From contig NZ_JBEYXW010000013.1 in the NCBI RefSeq assembly GCF_040645195.1, positions 98,908 to 162,907 on the forward strand: a stretch of DNA of 64,000 nt, written 5' to 3'. The translations under genes were made by a program, and so were the position numbers. Shown here piece by piece: positions 8,820-17,031 of the stretch; positions within the stretch are counted from its first letter, which is position 1; each line of letters begins with the position of its first letter. The notes under the pieces are model-generated. The model did not search any database. It worked only from the letters and a program-made list of their open reading frames with translations, and was not told the DNA's origin. This stretch comes from Prauserella_A sp040645195. Lineage in GTDB: Bacteria > Actinomycetota > Actinomycetes > Mycobacteriales > Pseudonocardiaceae.

Positions 8820-8836
8820 GTGTCGCCGGGAGCGCC
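8780..8836 (+). promoter_or_regulatory. Possible long-range hairpin between leader ORF and Rox-like gene
   Basis: GGTGCTCCC at 8780-8788 can pair with GGGAGCGCC at 8828-8836 over nine positions, with one G-U pair. The left arm lies inside the candidate leader ORF and the right arm lies after its stop codon. A ribosome stalled on the leader would change whether this stem forms. This is an inference from complementarity only. Confidence 0.35.
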
Positions 8837-8869
8837 TCAACAACAAGGCACTCCCGAAAGGCGCCCCTC

Positions 8870-10336
8870 ATGTTCGACGTGATCATTGCCGGGTGCGGGC
8901 CGACTGGCGCGATGCTGGCCGCCGAACTGCGGCTGCACGATGTGCGGGTACTCGTTCTGGAGAAGGAAACCGAGCCCGTGTCGTTCGTCCGCATAGTCGG
9001 TCTGCACATTCGCAGTCTCGAGCTGATGGCAATGCGCGGACTGCTGGATCGCATTCTCCAGCATGGAAGACAGCGTCCGGCCGGCGGATTCTTCGCCGGC
9101 ATCAACAAACCCGCGCCACAGGGCCTGGATTCCGCGCACGCCTATCTGCTGGGCATCCCGCAGCCGGTCATCGTTCACCTGCTCGAAGAACATGCGATCG
9201 AACTGGGTGCGCAGGTGCGGCGCGGTTGTGCGGTGGCCGGTTTCGAACAGGACGACGAGGGTGTGACCGTCGAGCTGGCCGATCAGGAGCGGCTGCGTTC
9301 GCGCTACCTCGTCGGCTGTGACGGCGGGCGCAGTGCGGTGCGCAAACTGCTCGGCGTCGGCTTCCCTGGTGAGCCCTCGCGGACCGAGACGTTGATGGGC
9401 GAGATGGAAGTGGGTGTGCCGCGGGAGGAGATCGCGGCCAAGGTGACCGAAATCAGCGAGACCCATAAACCATTCTGGCTCAGGCCCTTCGGGGAAAGGG
9501 TCTATAGCGTCGTAGTCCCCGCCGCGGGAGTCAGCGATCGCGCGGAACCGCCCACCCTCGAGGATTTCAAACAACAGCTGCGCACCATCGCCGGAACCGA
9601 TTTCGGCGTGCACTCCCCGCGCTGGTTGTCCCGCTTCGGGGATGCCACCCGGCTGGCCGAACGTTATCGGGTCGGGCGGGTGCTGCTGGCCGGCGATGCG
9701 GCACACATCCATCCACCCACCGGCGGACAGGGACTCAACCTGGGCGTTCAGGACGCATTCAACCTCGGTTGGAAACTGGCCGCACAGATCCGCGGCTGGG
9801 CGCCGGAAACGCTGCTGGACACCTACCAGGCCGAACGTCATCCGGTCGCCGAGGATGTGCTGGACAACACCCGCGCCCAGATGGAACTGCACTCCACCGA
9901 ACCGGGCCCGCGGGCCGTGCGCAGGCTGCTCACCGAACTGATGGACTTCGACGAGGTGAACCGCTATCTCATCGAGAAGATCACCGCGATCGGCATCCGC
10001 TACGACTTCGGCGAAGGCCCCGACCTGCTCGGCCGCCGCCTGCCCGACATCGACGTGAAACACGGCCACCTCTACGGTCTGCTGCATCGCGGCCGCGGCC
10101 TGCTGCTGGACCGCACCGAACGCCTGACCGTCGGCGGCTGGTCAGACCGGGTCGATTACCTCGCGGATTCCACTGCGGCACTGGATGTTCCGTGCGTCCT
10201 GCTACGCCCCGACGGCCACGTCGCCTGGATCGGCGACGATCAGCAGGACCTGGACGACCACCTCTCCCGCTGGTTCGGCGATCCCGCCAACGCACCCGGG
10301 CCGACCGAACCGACCGGCGGAGCCGTCCCGTTCTGA
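8870..10336 (+). CDS. FAD-dependent monooxygenase, Rox-like paralogue
   Basis: This 488-residue group A flavoprotein monooxygenase begins MFDVIIAGCGPTGAMLAAEL (GxGxxG nucleotide fold). It has the DG motif LVGCDGGRSAVRKLLG (near 170) and the GD motif LLAGDAAHIHPPTGGQGLN (near 280). A thioredoxin-like C-terminal region ends in PDGHVAWIGDDQQDL. Its whole length lines up with the closer rifampicin monooxygenase homologue at 21629-23050, with scattered substitutions (for example SFVRIVGLHIRS against KFVRALGLHARS). It probably hydroxylates an aromatic drug or metabolite with NAD(P)H and oxygen. Rifamycin is a reasonable but untested substrate. The start at 8870 is fixed by the alignment. Confidence 0.85.
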   Translation: MFDVIIAGCGPTGAMLAAELRLHDVRVLVLEKETEPVSFVRIVGLHIRSLELMAMRGLLDRILQHGRQRPAGGFFAGINKPAPQGLDSAHAYLLGIPQPVIVHLLEEHAIELGAQVRRGCAVAGFEQDDEGVTVELADQERLRSRYLVGCDGGRSAVRKLLGVGFPGEPSRTETLMGEMEVGVPREEIAAKVTEISETHKPFWLRPFGERVYSVVVPAAGVSDRAEPPTLEDFKQQLRTIAGTDFGVHSPRWLSRFGDATRLAERYRVGRVLLAGDAAHIHPPTGGQGLNLGVQDAFNLGWKLAAQIRGWAPETLLDTYQAERHPVAEDVLDNTRAQMELHSTEPGPRAVRRLLTELMDFDEVNRYLIEKITAIGIRYDFGEGPDLLGRRLPDIDVKHGHLYGLLHRGRGLLLDRTERLTVGGWSDRVDYLADSTAALDVPCVLLRPDGHVAWIGDDQQDLDDHLSRWFGDPANAPGPTEPTGGAVPF

Positions 10337-10344
10337 GGGGGTTG

Positions 10345-10575
10345 TCATGGTGTGCTGGGCTGGTGGCGGAGGAGGTCGCCCGGTTGGCAGCCGAGAACGT
10401 GACAGAGCCGGGAGAGCGTGGAGAATCGAATTGCCTTGGCGCGACCGTTCTTGAGTACCGACAGGTTCACGACGGTGATGCCGACCTGCTCGGCGAGTTG
10501 GGTCAATGTCATTTCGCGCGCGGCGAGCAGGTCGTCAAGGTGCACAGAGATCTCGTGTGGTTCCTCGGGTGGCAT
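10345..10575 (-). CDS. Small XRE-family HTH regulator (YozG-like)
   Basis: The 76-residue protein is almost entirely one Cro/C1 helix-turn-helix (MTLTQLAEQVGITVVNLSVL, then RFSTLSRLCHVLGCQPGDLL). Its ATG overlaps the stop of the upstream DUF2975 gene (TGATG), so the two are translationally coupled. DUF2975 membrane proteins and such mini-regulators usually come as a pair, in which the regulator autoregulates the operon. A 12-bp inverted repeat upstream of the pair at 11211-11239 is the obvious operator candidate. Confidence 0.85.
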   Translation of the reverse strand: MPPEEPHEISVHLDDLLAAREMTLTQLAEQVGITVVNLSVLKNGRAKAIRFSTLSRLCHVLGCQPGDLLRHQPSTP

Positions 10576-11183
10576 CAGATGGTGCCTTCGAGGTCCTCGT
10601 GCATCCGCACGCCGACCCGCAGGATGTGGGCGAAGGTCAACGCGGCGACGCCAGTGGCTATGGACCACCAGGGGAACGCTTCCCGCCACTCGGCCAGCCA
10701 GTCCGATGAGGACACACCGGAGATCAGGCTGGAGCGCAGGAAGTGTTGTGAGACCGCGAACAGCAGCTCGCTGACCGGGCCACCGATGAGCACGAACCAG
10801 CCGAGTGCTGACAGCCTGCCGGGCACAGTGGCCGCGTAGGGACCTTCCTGGGACGCCGTGCGCAGGAATCGCAGGAGCAGGAACAGCGCGCCCAGTGCGA
10901 ACAACGCCTGCGGGACCTGGTCGCCCACGCCGGCGATCCGTTGGGCGACGCTGGGGCTGTCCACACAGACGCTCGTGCCGCTGGGAATCGCGGGCGCGCC
11001 TTGCTCGAGTGGCCCGGTGTGGCCAGCGATCTCGACACAGGTCGGATTCGCCCCAGTGCCCGGCAGCCAGCCGAGCGCGGCAATGTTGGCTATCACGACC
11101 GCCATGGCAGCGATGCCGAAGACCCAGGTGACCAGACGCGTGACGGTGGTCAGCGATCCCAGGGGGTTCCACTCGGCGCGCAT
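10575..11183 (-). CDS. DUF2975 membrane protein
   Basis: This 202-residue protein has about four hydrophobic segments (around 18-40, 90-108, 122-145 and 172-190) and the arrangement of DUF2975 proteins. The first extracytoplasmic loop holds two cysteines (PTCVEIAG and SVCVDSPS). The function of the family is not known in detail. Partner regulators suggest a membrane sensor or stress role. It is the first gene of a two-gene operon with the HTH protein at 10345-10575; the ribosome site GAGGTG precedes the ATG. Confidence 0.75.
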   Translation of the reverse strand: MRAEWNPLGSLTTVTRLVTWVFGIAAMAVVIANIAALGWLPGTGANPTCVEIAGHTGPLEQGAPAIPSGTSVCVDSPSVAQRIAGVGDQVPQALFALGALFLLLRFLRTASQEGPYAATVPGRLSALGWFVLIGGPVSELLFAVSQHFLRSSLISGVSSSDWLAEWREAFPWWSIATGVAALTFAHILRVGVRMHEDLEGTI

Positions 11184-11210
11184 GACCTACACCTCACTAC
11201 CTATCGTTTT

Positions 11211-11239
11211 TCGATGTTATCGATAAACGATAACATCGA
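11211..11239. promoter_or_regulatory. 12-bp perfect inverted repeat, operator of the DUF2975/HTH operon
   Basis: TCGATGTTATCG (11211-11222) is followed by a 5-base spacer and its exact complement CGATAACATCGA (11228-11239). It lies 28 bases upstream of the DUF2975 start codon. An additional TATCG half-site occurs at about 11202-11206. There is no T-tract, and the position upstream of a start favours an operator for the small HTH protein over a terminator. Confidence 0.65.
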
Positions 11240-11280
11240 TGGTCGGTGTGCGCCCGCACGATGACGGCCTGGTGGGACGA

Positions 11281-11940
11281 TCAGGGTTCCTGGGGCCTGC
11301 GAACCAGCAGCTGGGCCTGTTGGAACTGCCGCTCGTTCTCGTGAGGCTCGCGCAGCATCCGGGCGACCTCGACGAACCCGGCCTGGCGCAACAGTTCCGC
11401 GAGACTGTCGGGCGACCATCGATAGGCGAGCGTGACTTTGTGGTCGAATTCCCGCGGCAGCGGGTCGTCACCGGCGAAGAATCCGAGCAGCAGGTGGCCG
11501 CCCGGTGCCAGCACTCGCTGGAACTCGGTGAACACGACTGGCAGTTGCTGCGGCGGTGTGTGGATGGTGGAGTAGGACGCAAGAATGCCGCCGAGAACTC
11601 CGTCGGCGAGATCCAGGGCGGTCATCGACCCCTCGTCGAACCGCAGGTCCGGATGGGCTCGACGGGCGAGGGCGATCATCTCTGAGGACAGGTCGATACC
11701 GAAGGTGGCCAGCCCGAGCGCGTGCAAGTGTGCGGTCACGTGGCCGGGGCCGCATCCGATGTCGGCGACCGGTCCGGCGCTGTGGGCCTGCACGAGTTCG
11801 GCGAACGCGGCCAACATCGCACGTTCCATCGGCAAGGTCTCGAGCACGTTACTGAAAAGGTCGGCATAGAGTTCCGCGACGGCGTCGTAGGCAGCCTTGG
11901 TGTCGTGCAAGACGGACGGTTCGGTCACAGCGGAAACCAT
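11281..11940 (-). CDS. Class I SAM-dependent methyltransferase
   Basis: The protein of about 219 residues has methyltransferase motif I VADIGCGPGHVTAHL (near residue 60), the acidic loop FGIDLSSEM and the post-motif APGGHLLLGFF. The start at 11940 (MVSAVTEPSV) is favoured over an upstream ATG at 11961 because the family N-terminus begins close to it. The acceptor substrate cannot be predicted. It lies between a DUF2975/HTH operon and a TetR gene, with no evident operon partners. Confidence 0.8.
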   Translation of the reverse strand: MVSAVTEPSVLHDTKAAYDAVAELYADLFSNVLETLPMERAMLAAFAELVQAHSAGPVADIGCGPGHVTAHLHALGLATFGIDLSSEMIALARRAHPDLRFDEGSMTALDLADGVLGGILASYSTIHTPPQQLPVVFTEFQRVLAPGGHLLLGFFAGDDPLPREFDHKVTLAYRWSPDSLAELLRQAGFVEVARMLREPHENERQFQQAQLLVRRPQEP

Positions 11941-11982
11941 AGTCGGTTGCCGGTGCCCCAAGTGACCTGCGCAAAGGCATGG

Positions 11983-12666
11983 TCAGCGCGGAATTCCGGC
12001 AAGTTCCGCCATCAGGGCCATGTGGTGATCGAAGTAGTCGGCACGCGCCTCGATCGTGCCGTCCAGGCGACCGAACACTTCAAAGTTGACTAGGCCGAAC
12101 AGGTGAGTCCAGCCGAGGAACACGCGGTCGAGCCGTTCTTCCGGCAGGTCACCCGGCTGCTGGTCGATGAGCCGACGCATGTCCGTGCGGACGCGTTCGG
12201 GCACCGGCGACGTGACCGGCTCCAGGCGCTCCGCACCGTCGATGATGATGTCCACGAGCAGCAATACCACTCTCGCCGAGAGCGCGACGGTCTCCTGCGG
12301 CGCCGCGTAACCGGGCACCGGGTTGCCGTAGAGCAGGCCGTATTCGGCCGGATGCGACAGCGCCCATGTCCGCACCGCATGGCAGACGGCGAACCACCGG
12401 CCACGAAGGTCGTCGCGAGGTACGGCCGCTTCGGCGTCGGCCGCAGCCGTGCCCAGCGCCTCGTAGCCATCGATGATCAAGGCGGTGAGCAGGGCGTCAC
12501 GGCTCGGAAAGTACCGGTACAGGGCCGAAGCGACGATGCCCATGTCCCTGGCCACAGCACGCAGGGAGAGGTTCCCGCCTTCCGTGGCCAGACGCTTGCG
12601 CGCGACCTCCTTGATCTCATGGCTCATCTCGAAGCGGACACGGGCGCGCAGCGAAGATGCGGACAT
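11983..12666 (-). CDS. TetR-family regulator
   Basis: The N-terminal helix-turn-helix (LSLRAVARDMGIVASALYRYF, residues about 35-55 of the protein) is typical of TetR proteins. The C-terminal ligand domain resembles the WHG/TetR_C_13 type (AVCHAVRTWALSHPAEYGLLYG). ATG 12666 is preferred over an upstream start. It is divergent from a NAD-dependent epimerase gene. Two GAGAAC-GTTCTC repeats in the gap are the likely operators for both genes. Confidence 0.85.
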   Translation of the reverse strand: MSASSLRARVRFEMSHEIKEVARKRLATEGGNLSLRAVARDMGIVASALYRYFPSRDALLTALIIDGYEALGTAAADAEAAVPRDDLRGRWFAVCHAVRTWALSHPAEYGLLYGNPVPGYAAPQETVALSARVVLLLVDIIIDGAERLEPVTSPVPERVRTDMRRLIDQQPGDLPEERLDRVFLGWTHLFGLVNFEVFGRLDGTIEARADYFDHHMALMAELAGIPR

Positions 12667-12707
12667 GCCCACAGTGTCGCACAGCTCCGAGAACACCTAA
12701 ACCAGAC

Positions 12708-12775
12708 GAGAACAGCGTTCTTGACCCACGATCTCTCGTACGAGTACAGTGCACCTATCAGAGAACATTGTTCTC
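12708..12775. promoter_or_regulatory. Paired GAGAACA/TGTTCTC operators for the TetR regulator
   Basis: A perfect 7+1+7 palindrome GAGAACATTGTTCTC lies at 12761-12775, 21 bases before the epimerase start. A second, imperfect copy, GAGAACAGCGTTCTT, is at 12708-12722, 42 bases upstream of the TetR start. One site per divergent promoter is the standard layout for a TetR protein that represses itself and its neighbour. Confidence 0.65.
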
Positions 12776-12796
12776 GATTGGAGATGGTGATACCAC

Positions 12797-13729
12797 ATGT
12801 CCCTTCACGTCATCACCGGAGCAGGCCCGGTCGGCTCAGCCACCGCACGGCTGCTCGCTGCCCGAGGCGAGCACGTCCGCCTTCTCACCCGTAGCGGCCA
12901 CGGCCCGGAACAAGACGGCATCGACTGCATCGCGGCGGACGCCGCGGACCCCGCCACCCTCGCCCGGTACGCCGAAGGCGCCGTCGCTCTGTACTGCTGC
13001 GCGAGCCCGGCCTATCACCGCTGGTCCACCGACTGGCCAGCGCTGGGCGCCGCCTTCATCCACGCCGCGGAGACCACCGGCGCGGTGCTCGTCACGACGG
13101 GCAACCTCTATGCCTACGGCCGGGTCGACGCCCCAATGACCGAGCAGCTGCCGCTGCGTCCCAACTCCGTGAAGGGCCACGTGCGAGCCAAGCTGTGGAC
13201 CGACGCATTGGCCGCGCACGAAGCCGGGCGGCTCCGCACCGCCGAGGTTCGCGGGTCGGACTATGTTGGCGCGGGCGCGGTCTCCCCGTTCACTGTCATG
13301 GTCCTCCCCAAAGTGCTCGCCGGCCGGCGCGCTTCGGTGCCGGCGGACCTGGACGCGCCGCACAGCTGGACCTATGTCGGGGACGTGGCGCGCACGCTGG
13401 TCGTGGTCGCAGCCGACGAGAACGCGTGGGGCCGAGCATGGCATGTGCCCACCGCACAGCCGCTGTCCATCCGCGCGCTCGCCACCCGAGCCGCCGAACT
13501 CGCGGGAGCCCCGCCGGCCCGGGTAACGAGGATGCCCGGATTCGCACTCCGCGTCGCCGGGCTTTTCAACCCTGCCGCCCGGGAGATGATCGAAATGCAA
13601 TATCAACTGCAACGACCATTCGTTCTCGACTCGTCCGCCGCCAGCAACGCCTTCGGGATCGAACCGACCTCGACCGACGACGCCCTTCGGGAGACCATCC
13701 AGACCTCGCCCGCACCAACCGCGAGCTGA
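12797..13729 (+). CDS. NAD-dependent epimerase/dehydratase family protein
   Basis: This 310-residue Rossmann-fold protein opens with HVITGAGPVGSATARLLAARG, a GxGxxG NAD(P) site. It has the extended-SDR style body (TTGNLYAYG, then a distal substrate domain with HSWTYVGDVARTLV). The reaction is not identifiable; relatives reduce or rearrange nucleotide sugars or act as NmrA-like sensors. It is probably induced when the divergent TetR protein releases the GAGAACA operators. The start ATG has a GGAGATGG ribosome site. Confidence 0.75.
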   Translation: MSLHVITGAGPVGSATARLLAARGEHVRLLTRSGHGPEQDGIDCIAADAADPATLARYAEGAVALYCCASPAYHRWSTDWPALGAAFIHAAETTGAVLVTTGNLYAYGRVDAPMTEQLPLRPNSVKGHVRAKLWTDALAAHEAGRLRTAEVRGSDYVGAGAVSPFTVMVLPKVLAGRRASVPADLDAPHSWTYVGDVARTLVVVAADENAWGRAWHVPTAQPLSIRALATRAAELAGAPPARVTRMPGFALRVAGLFNPAAREMIEMQYQLQRPFVLDSSAASNAFGIEPTSTDDALRETIQTSPAPTAS

Positions 13730-13759
13730 CGGCGCGAATATGACACCGTTCGAAACGGC

Positions 13760-14353
13760 TTACCTGATGCCAACCTCGCCGTAGGCGGCGAGGATGTCCT
13801 TTGCGTCCTCGCGGAGCTGGTGTGGGGGATCCTGCCGAACGATCTGCTCCAGCAGTGGCAGGTAACGCTCGCAAGGGGTGTACGAGGTCGCATAGATCGC
13901 GGCTTCCCGCACGTCCTCTGCCGGATCGGTCAGCGCGGCAGAGATCAGGGCCACGTTCGTCTCGTCGAACTCCTGGGGTGCGCCGAGCGCCACCATCAGG
14001 AGCAGGCCCGTACGCTCGTCGACCTCGACGGCCTGGCCATAGACCGCGAGTAACTCCTCCCTTGAGAAGACATCCAGGTGTTGCTCGGCATGGGCCAGGA
14101 ATGCCTGGCACTGGTTGCGGTAGGCGGCGGTGACGAACACGTACGGTGACCCGGTTGCGTCGTCCACCGAGTACCGCACATCCACCGTCGACGCGATCGC
14201 CCAGACGACCTCACGCGGAATACCTGCTTCTTCGTCAGCCGGCACCTCAGTCCGCGGCCACCCAAAGCTCGCGGCGTAGCCGGCGACCTGCTCTTCCGCT
14301 GCCGCGGAGCGGTGGAAGAGCAGGCGTCGAGACCGGTACTCGAAGGGCGACAT
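13760..14353 (-). CDS. Protein of unknown function with C-terminal HEAT-like repeat
   Basis: I do not recognise the family. The 197-residue protein has an N-terminal part with no clear motif (about 1-110) and a C-terminal alpha-helical HEAT-like region (FDETNVALISAALTDPAEDV, then REAAIYATSYTPCERYLPLLEQI). ATG 14353 is selected because GGGAG lies a few bases upstream. It stands alone between the epimerase and a broken PPOX gene. HEAT repeats usually mediate protein contacts. Confidence 0.55.
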   Translation of the reverse strand: MSPFEYRSRRLLFHRSAAAEEQVAGYAASFGWPRTEVPADEEAGIPREVVWAIASTVDVRYSVDDATGSPYVFVTAAYRNQCQAFLAHAEQHLDVFSREELLAVYGQAVEVDERTGLLLMVALGAPQEFDETNVALISAALTDPAEDVREAAIYATSYTPCERYLPLLEQIVRQDPPHQLREDAKDILAAYGEVGIR

Positions 14354-14563
14354 CGCGAAGCTCCCGGAGCGGTCTTCGTCCAAGCTCGGCCACGTCGACC
14401 ATACATCCCGGTGATCAAGTTTTCGGCCCTCGGAACAGGAAAGCATCCCGGAACGAAGACCGAATGCGCACGGGCGTTGAAATCCCGGCCGCACGGCCCA
14501 CGGTGTCCGCCGATCACTGACCCGCGCCTCTGCCCGAGGCATCACGCCAGCCACCTAGGATTT

Positions 14564-14987
14564 CTAGCTTCGGTCTGCCCACCAGATTCGGCTGCGCAGG
14601 TCGATGCCTCGGATGACCTGGATGCGCCATGGCGTAAGGCGGAGCACGTGCAGCTGCGGATCTGCTGGTGTCGTCCAGAAGTTGCCGAGGGGGTAGCCGG
14701 CACCACGGGGGCTCGTCCTGCGGTAGAGGTCCCACACGTGCTCCTTGGTCGGCAGGGTAGAAGTTGGTGTGTGGGTTGCCGGCTATGTGTGCCGCTTTGA
14801 CCGGGGTCTTGTAGGTGGCCAGCCAGCCGCCCGGTTGACCGTCGACGTTCTCCCATACCGGGATGAGTACTCGGGTCCGCGGGCGGTTCCTGGCGTCGAC
14901 GGTGACCATGGTGGCGTAGTTGATGGTGCCGACATATGCGTTGAACTCGGCTTCCAGATCAGCGAAGTCCTGCACCGTCGTGGTCAT
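14564..14987 (-). pseudogene. Pyridoxamine 5'-phosphate oxidase-like FMN protein, disrupted
   Basis: The N-terminal 80 codons (MTTTVQDFADLEAEFNAY, then YATMVTVDARNRPRTRVLIPVW and NPHTNFY) are typical of PPOX-type flavin-binding proteins. At about 14745-14755 the reading frame is lost. The expected C-terminus (KEHVWDLYRRT, GYPLGNFWTT, LHVLRLTPWRIQVIRG) continues in another frame to a stop at 14564-14566. Compared with relatives, about 20 codons around the junction also seem missing, so this looks like a small deletion with frameshift. The start overlaps the stop of the upstream oxidoreductase gene by 4 bases, so it was once coupled to it. A sequencing error alone would not explain the missing residues. 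Confidence 0.75.
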
Positions 14988-15859
14988 GCGCCGCTCCTCA
15001 GCGATTCGACCGCTCGTGCGAAGCTGGCGGCGCCGTGGCCGGCGGCGACCTGCTGGTCGATCAGCTCCTTGAGTGGGGCGAGGGGTGACGCCGGGATGCC
15101 GTGCGACGTGCTGGCAGTGATGATCGTGGCCAGTCCGGACTGGTTCATGACCAAATTGGACTCTTCGGTGGTGTAGTCCCCGCTGTCGATCTCCTTGGCG
15201 AAGGTGACGAGGGCCGGGAAGACATCTGTCAGCCAGGACACCAGCATCGGGGTGAGCTCGGTTGCGCTGATGCCGGCTGCGCGCGCTATCGCGGCGGCAT
15301 GCAGGAACCCGCCGAGCATGCCGTACATCCCTGCGAGGATGGCCACGTCGTAGCCCGAGGCACGGCCTGCGTCGGTGCCGACGAAGGTGGCCTTGCCCAG
15401 GATCTCCAGCTGGGCCTGCCAGCGCTGGTGAACGGCGGCCGAACCGCTGTAGTTGATCGAAGACTCGGTGGTGCCGATCGTTTGCGGCACCGCATAAACG
15501 GCGCCGTGGAGGTACTCCGCACCGTGCTCGGCCGCCCAGCCGGTCAGCTCCCGCGCGTCCTGCGGGCCACCGGAGGTGAGGTTCACCAGCGCGCGCCCGC
15601 GAACGGCATCGGCCGCACCTGCCAGTACCTCCCGGGCGACCGCAGGGTCCAGCAACGCGACGACGACGAGTTCGCTCGCCGCGACCGCGTCGGCAACCGT
15701 GCCCGCCGCCGTCGCACCGCCCGCGACCAGCGTCTCGGCTTTGACAGCGGAACGGTTCCATACCGTGGTGGGATGGCCGTTGGCGAGGAAAGTCTCGGCC
15801 AGCGCGCGACCCAGGTTGCCCAGTCCGATGATGGTGACGGGTTCCCGTGTTGTGCTCAT
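14984..15859 (-). CDS. NAD(P)-dependent oxidoreductase, imine reductase/6PGDH-like
   Basis: The 291-residue protein has an N-terminal NAD(P) domain (TIIGLGNLGRALAETFLANG, TVWNRSAVKAETL) and a helical C-terminal dimerisation domain. This is the layout of beta-hydroxyacid dehydrogenases and actinobacterial imine reductases. LVNLTSGGPQDAREL and the segment around ASGYDVAIL fit the imine-reductase branch. The substrate is unknown. It is coupled (ATGA overlap) to the broken PPOX gene downstream and divergent from a GlxA-type AraC regulator that probably controls it. Confidence 0.8.
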   Translation of the reverse strand: MSTTREPVTIIGLGNLGRALAETFLANGHPTTVWNRSAVKAETLVAGGATAAGTVADAVAASELVVVALLDPAVAREVLAGAADAVRGRALVNLTSGGPQDARELTGWAAEHGAEYLHGAVYAVPQTIGTTESSINYSGSAAVHQRWQAQLEILGKATFVGTDAGRASGYDVAILAGMYGMLGGFLHAAAIARAAGISATELTPMLVSWLTDVFPALVTFAKEIDSGDYTTEESNLVMNQSGLATIITASTSHGIPASPLAPLKELIDQQVAAGHGAASFARAVESLRSGA

Positions 15860-15944
15860 GCGTCCAGGCTCGCGGCACTCGGCCACCGCGGCCAGTGACA
15901 CTGATGCCCGGTACCACCAAATTCCTGCCATTACGATGGTGGCC

Positions 15945-16949
15945 ATGAGCGCCGGTTCCGTCGCCCTGGTCGTGCCCGAGGAAGTCGGGGTCACGTTCTG
16001 GGACCTGTACGAGGTGAGCATCCCCGCCACGGTCTTCGGGATGCCGCAGCCCGACCTCGCCGACCCGTGGTACGAACTGCGGATGTGCGGGATCCGTGCG
16101 CACGGACCGGTGGACGTGCCCGGATTCGCGTTGCGCACCCGGTACGGACTCGACGACATCGTCGGCGCCGACACTGTCATCGTGTCCTCGGTGCCGGAAG
16201 AGGTCGTCGAGGACGGCGAGCCAGTACCGGCCGAGCTCGTCACCGCGTTGCGTCACGCATATGACGCTGGTGCCCGGATGGTGTCGCTGTGCACCGGCGC
16301 GTTCGCCCTCGCGGAGGCGGGCCTGCTCGACGGCCGCCGGGCCACGGCGCACTGGATGCACACCGCGACGCTGGCCGAGCGCTACCCGAAGGTGCAGGTC
16401 GACAACTCCGTGCTCTACGTGGACGACGGCGACGTGCTCACCAGCGCCGGGATGACGGCAGGGCTCGACCTCTGCCTGCACCTGGTCCGCCGCGACCTCG
16501 GGGCGCACGTCGCCAACCAACTGGCCCGCCGGATGGTCGTCCCCGCGCACCGGCCCGGCGGGCAGGCACAGTTCGTCGACCTGTCCGTGCCCGCGACCGA
16601 CGACCAGGGGCTGGCACCCGTGCTCGAGTGGGCACGAGCCCGCCTCGACCAGCCACTGACCATCGACGACCTGGCACAGCAGGCCATGGTGAGCCCACGG
16701 ACCTTCTACCGGCGACTCCAGCAGGCCACCGGCACGACCCCACTCCAATGGCTGCTCCACCAACGTCTCGCCAGAGCCCAGAGCCTGCTGGAGACAACCG
16801 GACTCCCGGTGGAGAAGATCGCGCAACTCAGCGGCCTCGGCACCTCGAACAACCTGCGCCACCACTTCCTCAAGCAGATCGGGATCTCACCGAGCGACTA
16901 CCGCAACGCCTTTCCCCGTCACCTGCGGGAATCCCTCTCCGACACGTGA
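15945..16949 (+). CDS. GlxA-type AraC regulator (DJ-1/PfpI domain plus AraC HTH)
   Basis: The 334-residue protein has an N-terminal class I glutamine-amidotransferase-like domain (about 5-185, with SLCTGAFALAEAGLLDGRRA at the nucleophile elbow) and a C-terminal AraC double HTH (about 225-330, TIDDLAQQAMVSPRTFYRRL and VEKIAQLSGLGTSNNLRHHF). Such regulators sense small metabolites and often activate a divergent catabolic gene. Here the neighbour is the imine-reductase-like gene, 85 bases away. ATG 15945 is chosen; an ATG at 15936 is also possible. Confidence 0.9.
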   Translation: MSAGSVALVVPEEVGVTFWDLYEVSIPATVFGMPQPDLADPWYELRMCGIRAHGPVDVPGFALRTRYGLDDIVGADTVIVSSVPEEVVEDGEPVPAELVTALRHAYDAGARMVSLCTGAFALAEAGLLDGRRATAHWMHTATLAERYPKVQVDNSVLYVDDGDVLTSAGMTAGLDLCLHLVRRDLGAHVANQLARRMVVPAHRPGGQAQFVDLSVPATDDQGLAPVLEWARARLDQPLTIDDLAQQAMVSPRTFYRRLQQATGTTPLQWLLHQRLARAQSLLETTGLPVEKIAQLSGLGTSNNLRHHFLKQIGISPSDYRNAFPRHLRESLSDT

Positions 16950-17004
16950 GCTGCGCCAGCTGGTGCCACATTCGACGCGCGCTGAGCCATAACGGCTTGA
17001 TCAA

Positions 17005-17030
17005 GTGCCACTCGTGTGCCATAGTGGCAC
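17005..17030. promoter_or_regulatory. Inverted repeat directly before the RHH gene
   Basis: GTGCCACT (17005-17012) and AGTGGCAC (17023-17030) are perfect inverted arms separated by 10 bases, with another TGTGCCAT half-site between them. The right arm ends one base before the start codon of the ribbon-helix-helix gene. Any transcript must therefore start at or near the ATG, and the repeat is very likely an autoregulatory operator. Confidence 0.6.
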
Positions 17031-17031
17031 C

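Noticed and set aside
14514..16865. A very long open frame of more than 780 codons on the minus strand
   Set aside because: Only its last 160 codons resemble a protein family (PPOX). The rest is an antisense shadow of the AraC-type regulator and the oxidoreductase, produced by high GC content.
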